Shown here: piece after piece, positions 55,419 through 64,000 of the stretch | How the letters are laid out: every line of letters starts with the position of its first letter | How positions within the stretch are numbered: position 1 is the first letter of the stretch | Source: Anaeramoeba flamelloides | Taxonomy: Eukaryota > Metamonada > Anaeramoebidae | DNA: 64,000 nucleotides | NCBI GenBank assembly: GCA_027625915.1 | Contig: JANTQA010000023.1 | Coordinates: 3,720,001 to 3,784,000, forward strand | Direction of reading: 5' to 3' | The notes under the pieces: model-generated | Seen by the model: only the letters and a program-made list of their open reading frames with translations | What the model was told of the DNA's origin: nothing | Databases searched by the model: none | Made by a program: the position numbers and the translations under genes

Positions 55419-55877
55419 CTGTTGAGAGAAAAATGCTGGACACAGAAAAATAGTTGGACACCATTTTAAATTGGAAACATTACGTTAAATTGGTTTTCAA
55501 TTTCTTTCATTTGTGAAATAACTAAAGAAAATAACAATAATCTACTTTTTAGAATAATGATTAATGTAATTCTACTTTTTCAAAACCTTATCTCTTATAA
55601 TTTAAAGCAAGTTTAAAAATTACCATTTTCAGAATTAATAGTAAACTTTACCAAAACTTGGATTTTTGTCAAAATGGCATGACCTACTTTAGTTATCGAC
55701 CATTCAAATGATTATTCTACACACACCACAAATTAATGAACTTGTAACACATTTAAACCTGGATTTATATAAAATTCACCTAGTTACCAATAGGATTTGA
55801 TTTTCATTTTCAGTAATGTTCCCAATTAAAAATGGTGTCCAACCATTTTTCTGTGTCCAAAATTTTTCTCTCAACAG
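55419..55877. mobile_element. PIF/Harbinger-type MITE (459 bp)
   Basis: Both ends begin CTGTTGAGAGAAAAAT, and the inverted arms run about 70 bp (shared GGACACAGAAAAAT, GTTGGACACCATTTT, AATTGG). The trinucleotide TTA lies directly outside each end (55416-55418 and 55878-55880), the target duplication typical of PIF/Harbinger. The interior has no coding frame. Confidence 0.78.
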
Positions 55878-55880
55878 TTA

Positions 55881-57015
55881 TAAAAAATTTGTTTTTTATC
55901 AAATAATTTTATTAAGTAAAGTTATAATATATAATTTGTCTTGTTTTTTATAAAAAAAAATCTTTATATATATATATAAGAATAATTTCTTGGATTAAAT
56001 TTAATTTTTACACTTTTTTTAAATTGGAGAAAATCTTATTGGAAGGTTTTTAAATCTCGAATTTTTGAAATAGTAATCATTTAAAAAAACATTGTAGAAA
56101 TTTTTATTTTGGTTTCCTTTTTATCAAAAATATTATAACTCTTCTAATTTTAAAACAGTTCTTGACTATAACATTTTGAAGATCAACGAATTTTTCAAAA
56201 TATAAAAATATTTGAATCAATAAAATACATTATTCAAAGCTTAGATATAAAGATTCAAAAAATAAAAAATGAAGCAAATAAAAATTTTGTTAACATTTAT
56301 TTGAATTTATAAGTATTAAAAAGCAAGTCCTTGTAAAAATAAAAACTTTGGAAAGAGAATACTGTAAACACAAAAGGAAAATAAAAAATTAAGGAATATT
56401 ATGTCGAGATTCGAGAAAACCAAGTCAATAGATAATCAATCAATCCACAACTTTAAGAGTTGAAAAACTTCAAATATCTTCTCATTCAAACAAAAATTCT
56501 TTGTAAAAAAAAAAGGAAAGAGACAATAAGGAAGAAAATTTTTGGGATTTGATCTAATAAAAAACACAAAATACCTTAACAGAAGCAAGATTTTTCCATG
56601 AATTAATATTTTTTGTAGAGACTATTTGTTTTAAAATAAATGGAACAAAATTTTCATTCAGTTTTCTAAAAAAGATTTTAATAATAACCATGTTACATTT
56701 CGAACTTTGATTTCAAAAAATCAGCTTAAATCATTAATTTCCATCTTTTAGAATTGGGACTTTTGATGTTTTGATATTAATTATTGAGAGATGTGTTATT
56801 TTCGGAAAGCTAAATGAAAATTTGGATCTTTTTATTTTGCAATTAACAGTACACTTCCAAAACTCTGTTGTTTGTTTCTGATTTATTTTTAATTTGTAAT
56901 TGAAGAAATATCTCATTAAATCATTTTTTTATATCAGCTTTGGTTTTTAATTAGACCAAACAAAATTCAATTCTTGTACAAACCACCCAACCTTCAAATT
57001 TAAGATCTTCAATTT
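55881..57015. other. Upstream region of the ATM gene
   Basis: AT-rich with somewhat more complex sequence from about 56400. The frame at 56734-56916 (-) has no recognised family. An in-frame TAA at 57001-57003, five codons before the ATM start, fixes that start. Any promoter lies within this interval. Confidence 0.4.
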
Positions 57016-60000
57016 ATGACAACCAACCAGTCTACCAATTTAAGACTTGAGGGTTTCTTAAAAAATTGGGAGAGCCAAAAGCAAACCCTCCGTAAGTTAG
57101 CAGTTGAGTCAATGTTTTCTGAATTAGAAAACCCAAGAACGATCCAATATTTAGATACAGAATCACGTAATTTTTTAAAGAATTTCAAAAACAAGCAAAA
57201 CATCATGGATCAAGAACAAGTCCAAAACCAAAAAGAAGATTACGAAGAAGAAGAAAAAGAAGACAAATACAAAGAAGAAGAAGAAGAAGAACAAGAACAA
57301 GATGATATAGAAATCGAAACAAAAAAAAAAGAAAAAGAAAAACAAAAACAAAAACAAAAACAAAAACAAAAACAAAAACAAAAACAAAAAAATTATCAAC
57401 ACATCACTTGGGGTGATCTTGTTGTTGGAATTTGTGTTTACATTGAAAAACAAACTTACCGAAAAAATACAAAGCCGTCAAGAGTCCGTGACATTGCCAA
57501 CAATTTTAAACAAATAATAAAAATTGCCGAAAAGCGAGGCAATTTTTTATTTAATTGCATTGAACGGATCTTTTCGCATATTTTGAAGGTGTTTCAATTA
57601 GAGACATGGTCCACAGAATATATTTCAATCTACCAAGAGCCATTAATGGATTTATTAAATGTTGAATTATATTTATCCTTTGTTGATGCCGAGATCTATA
57701 AATCGATCACTTTACAGCTAATGCAAGCTACAAACGGCAAATTCGAATTATTACCATTGTCGTGTTGTGCAGTTATCAATTACCCTTATGATTGGGCTAA
57801 TGATCTATTGGTTCAGCATTGGAATTACATTTCCCAACATTTAACATGTATTTCAAATTTGTCTCAATTAGTGCACATTAACAAATTTTTCAAAAAATAT
57901 TCGTTAGAAGTTTATGATTTAATTTACGATCAAGCCTTTGAATTTGTTAAATATATCTTAACACTTTTTGAAAGAGAATACAAAAGGTCTCGTTTACAAA
58001 TAAATAACCCTTGTTTAGAATTTATTGAAATTTTTTATGCCTTGTTTGGGAGTAAAAAATCCACATACCCAATTTTTAAAGAACTTTTTGTTTCGAACGA
58101 TCACTTTTTTTTATTTCTATCTCAAATGATTGATGATTCTTATAGAATTTCAAACAATTGGGGCCGAAGAAATCTTAATATTAAATACCCAATCTTAAAA
58201 ACCGATCAGCAATTATTTCAAGTTGCCTCAATCATTTTTTATTCTCAAAACCAAATGGTTAAAGAAAAAGAGAAAGAAGCACAAAAAGAAAAAAAAAAGC
58301 AAAAGCAAAACAATATGGTGATAGAATCTTCCAATGAAGATGGGGAAAATCAGGGCAACAATTTAAAAAGAAGAAGAAAAAACAAAATTAAAAAGGAATT
58401 TCAAAATCTTGATCAAATAATGGAACGAAGAAAAGAAAAAGAAAAAGAAAAGGGGAAAGGCAAAATGATAAAGAACCAATTCCACTCAAATCAAAATTTC
58501 TTTTTAAAAAATAATTTCATTATAAATGTCTCAAATCCACTTGAAATTATTAAATTAATATCAAAGTCACAAGATAAAAAAAGGATTTTAAAATGGATCC
58601 AGTTTCTAATTGTGTATTTTTGTAATTATCCAAAAATTTTAAAAATTGAAGAATTAATAATCTTTTTGCAGAATACTACAAATTTTTTAGAAACTTCCGA
58701 ATTATTTAATAGTACATTGTCATTGATTGGGCAGTTAACTTTTTGTTGTTTTTTACAAAAAAACAATATTGAAAACAAAATTCTAATTGAATTAAATTTA
58801 ATTTGGATTAAAATTTGGAAATATTTAATATACAAGCTTGAAAATTATTTACCAAATAATATATTAATAAAGCATAGATCCAAAAATAAAAATTTGTTAA
58901 ATAATCATACTAATACAAGCTTGAATAATAATTATAATTTAAACAATAATTCAAATAATAATTTTTTTACTAATAATAATATAAAAAATAGCAATCTTAA
59001 TATTGGCGCGAATAATGCAATATATAATAATAACAATAATAAATTTAGCGCCAGCATCAACAAGAATAACAGCACTATTAATAATAGTGGTAGTAATATT
59101 GGCAACAGCAGTATCGATCAATATAACAATGCAAATACCGAAAATCAGGTTATTTCTTTAATTTTCGATATAATGACTGAAATTATTTCCAAAAATTTAA
59201 TAAATAAGAATCAAATGAATGAACAACAAAACAAATTATGGAAATTAATCATTATTGAAGAATTCCCGATTACTAATTCTTTTTATAAATTTTTAACAAT
59301 ATTTTTTTTAAAATATGAATTTAGTAGAACTTCCAAATATAGAGAATTAATTGTAAATAGATTATTATTATTTAATAATTTAGAATTAAATAATTCATAT
59401 TTCCATAGTTCCTGTTTAATTTTACTATCATCTTCGGGAAATTATCACTTTAAAAAGAAAATAATTGAAAAATACTTTTTAAATAAACACCAACCATTCA
59501 TTTCCAATATTTGGGAAGATTCAAATTTAAAAAGAATAAAGAAATGCGTTGAATTAAAAATCAAATTAAAAAAAAAGAAACCAAACAATAAAATTGAAAC
59601 GAATGATATTGAAAATTTAAATATTAATAATATAAATGAAGACGAAAGAGATCAAAAAAAAAAAATGAAAAAGTATTTAGTAATTCAAAATAATGTTGAG
59701 TTAGATATTGAAATATTATTAATACAAAATATATCCCAAATGCTTTTAAATGTAAAAATTCAAAATGTAAAAACAACCTTTCTCGAATATACAAGTATTT
59801 GCGAATTGATTAGTCAATTATTATTCTTTTTTAAAAATAGTAATAATTTTTTTTTCGATGGTGATCACAATAATGATGATTTTTCACAAAATGAGGATGC
59901 AAACCAATCAAGTCAATTATCCGAAGAAGATTTAGAATTATTTCAAAACGATAATAACCCCATATTAAAATTAAGAAAAAAGCTAATACAAATCCTCAAA

Positions 60001-61863
60001 TATATTTTGGAACAATTTAAAAAGAAAAATGAACTTTATTCAGATTTTAAAAATTTATTAATTTTTCTAAAAAAAATACAAAGTATTATTTATAATATTA
60101 AAAAAATTTTGTATTTATTTACCTCTGAAGAAAAAAATCAATTGATAGATTTATTTTTTGATTTTTTTTTCAATTTAAATAAATTTGATGAAGAAAATAA
60201 TAATTCAAAGGAATCAAATTTAAATTCCTTAAATGCTATAAATATAATTGAAGAAATTGAGCAGACAAAGAATTCTAATAATTATAAAAAGCAAGAATAT
60301 TTATTTTTGTATATACAAGCATTATCAATTTTTTTAAACAAAAAATTTTCATTTGAGAAATCAAAAAGAAAAAAAATAAAAGAACTCTGTTGGGTTTTTT
60401 ATAATAAAATTGAAAATGTCCAATTAGGAAATATCGCGAGTTTATTAAAAATTTTAAAATTGATGTTTAAATATGATTTTAATAATTCTTTGTTACATTT
60501 AAAAAAATTACAAAAAATATTAATAAACTTTCAAAGTAATGAATTGTGGATTAAATTTTTCAATTGTTATGGTAAAATTATTCATCGTTTAATTAAGAAA
60601 AAGAAGAAAAAGAAAAATTTGCATGAGTCGGATGATGATGATGAAGAAAGCCTTGATAACAAAGAAATTATAGAAAGGGAAGGAATTTCAACGAAGGAAG
60701 TTGAAAATGAAAAAAAAATAAAAATTTTTACAAATGATTTATTAAATATAATTTTAAAATATTTTGAAGAAAATTTATTTAACTCAAAAACGAGAAATAG
60801 TTTAATAAAATTATTTGTTCAATTATTAAATTATGATTGTGAAGAATTCCAAATGGTGAGTGACTTTTTGGGAAACTTTTTTTGTGATTCTTTTTTTCTT
60901 ATTCGTTACAACTCGAGCAAAATTGTGCCAATTTTTTTTGAAATTTTTGATGATGTTAATGAAATATATAATTTAATAAAGCATAGATTATTAATTATAT
61001 TAAATAATCAAAAATTTGAATTTAATAAATTAACAATATTTTATACCTTATCTTTCATTTTGTATAATTATAATGAATTAAAAAATCAAATTTTGACTGA
61101 TTTTTTTTTATTAATAAAAAAATTCAAGAATAATATTTTTATTAAAACAAAAATCTTCCAATTGATAAAAAAAATAGCCAAATTAAAAGGATTTATAAAT
61201 TTGAAAGATTATTTATATACTAGCTTTAACTTTATCTTTTCAAAATTGTATTTAAAAAATAAATTTAAAAATTTTAATTGGTTTCCTTATCAACTATTTA
61301 ACTGTAGAAATTTGCATGATTTTTTATTCAATTATACAAATTTAATATTACCAAAAATTTTTTATGAAAATGATGAAAAATTATTAATTATCTATCAAAA
61401 TTACTTTAGAAACAATAACTATGACGATGATAATGATAATGATACCATTTACAATGGTGGTAATAATGATGATGATAACGACGAAGACGATGATGATGTA
61501 AATAATTATGAAAATAATAATTATACATGGAAAAGCATCTTAAAAAAGAATTTTTCAATAATTTTCAGTCATATTTTACCAAAATATTTATTGGATTATA
61601 AAAAAGAAAATAATGATAGATGGAATGAATTATTTCCATTATTTACAAAAATTTATTCGATTGATGACAAAGGGAAAATGAAAATTAAAAAAAATTTAAA
61701 TAAAATTATTAGTTTATTATTTTTAAAAGAATTTTCTAAAGAAAAGGATATTGATTTAACAATTCCTATTTATTCAAAAAATATGATTTATCAATCTTTA
61801 CTTTTTTTTTTTGATGACGTAATTGAAAACAATAAAAATAGTAATAGTAATGAAAATAATAAT

Positions 61864-61935
<72 letters not shown>

Positions 61936-64000
61936 AATAATAATTTAAAAATAACAAAATATTTATTTCACAATAATGGATATATTATTAGAAATATTTT
62001 ATTTTCATTAAGAAAAAAATTATTTAATAATTTAAATAATTGTAAAATTCAACAGAAAAATTCAAAAAAATGTTTAACATTTTTTTTAGATTTTATAAAT
62101 GTCAATATATTTAAACCATTTTTATTAAGAGATATAATTTATACAATTTTACAATTATTTGAACAAAAACATTTTAATAATATCAAATATTGTTGTAAAT
62201 TATTTAAAAAAATTATTTTTATTATTATAAATAACCCCAATTCTAATGATATTTTAATTTTTGGTAACTTTATTTGTCCAATTATTTCAACTTTAGTACC
62301 ATTTATAAAAAATCCCAATGATCCCCCGTTTGAAATTTTACAATTGTTATTAGATAAATTACCCAATAAATTTGATCATTTTTTTAAGCAATTAGATCCA
62401 TTTCCAGAAAATACTATTTTTGCATCATTAAATAAAACATTAATTGAAAATAATCAAAATAGAATCTTAGAAATAGAAGAAGAAGAAGGAGGAGGAGGAG
62501 GAGGAGGAGGGGAAGATCGGGGAGAAAAAGAAAAAGAAATAAAAAAAGAGAAAGAAGAACAAAAAAATGAAAACAAAAAACAAATATCAAAAAACAATTT
62601 ACTATTAGAAATTAAAAGATTTTTAAAAATAGGAAAGTTAGTAAAAAATTTACAAATTGATCGATCGGAGGGACTAAAGAAATTAAATAATTTATTATTA
62701 CACCATAAATTAGAGTTATATTATTTATTACAAAAACCAAAAAAAAAAAAATATATATTACAATTAATTTCAAATTTATTAAAAATATGCACAACTCATA
62801 AATTACAAAAAATCAAGATTTTAGCAATTAATTGTCTCGGTGAATTAGGTAGTATTAATCCATTTTCATTTAACAATTTTGCTATTTTACCACAATTTAA
62901 ACAAAAGAATAAATCGATTTACCGATTTGAAAATAATATTATTGAAACCTTAAAAATCAAAATTTTAAAAAAATTAAATTTTTATTTGATTAATTCGGAT
63001 TTAAAATTAGTGATGGCAAGTGATTATTGTTTAAAAAAATTAATACCATTAAAATCAATGGAATTGGCTTATAATAATTTGAATCCAAAGGAAAAAAATG
63101 AATTAAAATCTTATAAAAATAAATTTGAAGTAATTAATAATAATAAAAAGATTGATTGCTTCATTGAAGAATTATTCAATAAATTTGATAAAAGAAAAAA
63201 AAAATTAAATAATAATAATTTATGGAATATCAAAAATTATAAAAATTATAAAAGTTGGATTCGGGAAATTGTTTTAAATTTAATATTAAATTATAAAAAA
63301 TTAAATAATTTTTTTAAACTATGCATTGAGATTTGTTCACTAAAAACTGAGTTTTGTGAATTGCTATTTCCCTTTTTAATTTTAGATATAATTATAACAA
63401 AAAGAAAATCAAAGGAAAAAAAAAAATTAGTAAAAGTAAAATCATCAAAGGAAAAGAAAAAAAAACTTGAGAAAATCATTACCAAAAATAAAAGTATATT
63501 AAAAATATTAAAAATTAATATTCAAAACAATATATTAATCAAATCAAATAATAATATCAAATCAATCAAATTGATTTTAAGCTTATTTAATGTACTAAGA
63601 TCATATCAAAAATATTTGATGGAAAACAACCAAATAAACTATTCCAAAGGCCATTTAAAAAAATTTGGAATAAATTTAAATTATTTAAAATTAGCCAAGG
63701 CCATGAACCGAGCTAATGAGCCCTTTGCTGCCATTTTATACATTGAATTGTATAAAATGGAATTGGAATCCAAAAAAAAATTTAATATGAATAAATTAAA
63801 AATTTGTAAAAAAATTCTCTTAAAATCCTATAAAAATATCAATGAACTCGATTCAATTTATGGCGCAATTGATTTAGAAAGTGAAATTTTTGAAAAAAAG
63901 ACTTTCAATTTAATTAAAGCTGAGGATAACAAAGATTGGTTAAATGTGATCTCTAATTATGATTATTTATTATCAAAAGAAAATTTAAATCAAAATATGC
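57016..64000 (+). CDS. ATM: ATM/Tel1 kinase, N-terminal 2328 residues (partial)
   Basis: ATM is the PI3K-like kinase that signals DNA double-strand breaks and, as Tel1, protects telomeres. The frame is open from the ATG at 57016 to the window edge without an intron. Residues 10-45 fit the ATM-specific N-terminal TAN region: L-R-K-L-A-V-E-S-M-F-S-E-L-E-N-P-R-T-I-Q-Y-L-D, compared with D-P-E-T-I-K-H-L-D in human. I-T-W-G-D-L-V then Y-I-E-K-Q-T follows. The middle is helical-repeat sequence. At about 1940 C-L-G-E-L-G-S-I matches human C-L-G-E-V-G-P-I. Near 2111-2127 K-T-E-F-C-E-L-L-F-P-F-L-I-L-D-I matches K-T-D-F-C-Q-T-V-L-P-Y-L-I-H-D-I. The FAT domain opens at about 2221 (L-N-Y-L-K-L-A-K-A), with D-S-I-Y-G at 2278. 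The kinase domain lies beyond the window. Lys/Glu/Gln, Asn and Asp runs interrupt the repeats. Confidence 0.92.
61864..61932 (+). repeat. (AAC)n run inside the ATM coding sequence
   Basis: Twenty-three uninterrupted AAC codons, bordered by AAT codons, encode a polyasparagine tract of about 30 residues (near residue 1616 onward). Use of AAC is notable because nearly all other Asn codons in the gene are AAT. This points to recent triplet expansion. Confidence 0.9.

Noticed and set aside
57175-57453. Phe/Leu-rich minus-strand frame
   Set aside because: It is antisense to the Lys/Glu/Gln tract of ATM.
61766-61957. Cysteine-run frame on the minus strand
   Set aside because: The Cys run is only the antisense of the (AAC)n polyasparagine tract in ATM.
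1-64000. CRISPR arrays, operons, ribosome binding sites
   Set aside because: The window is eukaryotic; simple repeats here are microsatellites and MITE motifs, not spaced arrays.
1-64000. LTR retrotransposons, Polintons or other virus-like elements
   Set aside because: I saw no paired LTRs and no capsid, integrase or protein-primed polymerase readings. The reverse-transcriptase debris has LINE or telomerase-like features.

Overview
This window looks like nuclear DNA from a very AT-rich, intron-bearing unicellular eukaryote, most likely an amoeboid protist. The genes are eukaryotic (heterotrimeric G-alpha, DOCK-type Rho GEF, ATM kinase, SP-RING SUMO ligase, signal peptidase subunit, F-box protein). 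Introns are GT-AG with donors such as GTATGT, GTAAGG and GTAAAC. TAA and TGA both act as stops. Proteins carry long Lys/Glu/Asn runs and intergenic DNA is full of A/T homopolymers. The style recalls Anaeramoeba or Amoebozoa, but no species can be fixed from the sequence alone. Gene density is low: about nine supported genes plus a few fragments in 64 kb.

Layout. 1-3.4 kb: AT-rich non-coding DNA with a tRNA-like pol III promoter relic. 3.4-4.7 kb (-): PIAS/Siz-like SP-RING SUMO E3. 4.8-9.9 kb: non-coding, with a near-perfect mariner-type MITE. 10.0-13.0 kb (+): six-exon G-alpha gene, one intron of which holds a hairpin repeat. 13-18.5 kb: non-coding. 18.6-25.5 kb: SPC12 (-) and a 2106-residue DOCK protein (+), head to head with 223 bp between their start codons. 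26-32 kb: reverse-transcriptase and LINE debris around a WD40 gene (29.2-30.4 kb, +), including a 5'-truncated LINE with poly(A) and target-site duplication. 32.9-40 kb: two related TTAA-flanked MITEs, a small acidic/lysine-rich protein gene (-) and a 1.08 kb element with about 170-bp inverted ends. 40-45 kb: isolated exon-like islands, a 1.65 kb imperfect palindrome and a multi-pass membrane protein gene (-). 47-49 kb: inverted and direct copies of a dispersed repeat. 49.6-53.2 kb (+): F-box protein fused to a TMEM185-like membrane domain, split by a 2.0 kb intron full of LINE and hairpin sequence. 53.9-55.9 kb: LINE debris (-) and a TTA-flanked MITE. 57.0 kb to the window end (+): the first 2328 residues of an ATM/Tel1 kinase, running off the edge.

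The genes do not form one pathway. G-alpha and DOCK both belong to receptor-to-cytoskeleton signalling, ATM and the SUMO ligase to genome maintenance, and SPC12 to ER protein processing. Besides the two unusual proteins (F-box-TMEM185 and the DPF-repeat acidic protein), the most distinctive content is the transposon landscape. A LINE-associated tail with repeated GTGCCGTAGAGTGCC motifs followed by nested hairpins recurs at several sites, including inside introns. A Mutator-like MITE carries about twenty TGTTRACA-type motifs.
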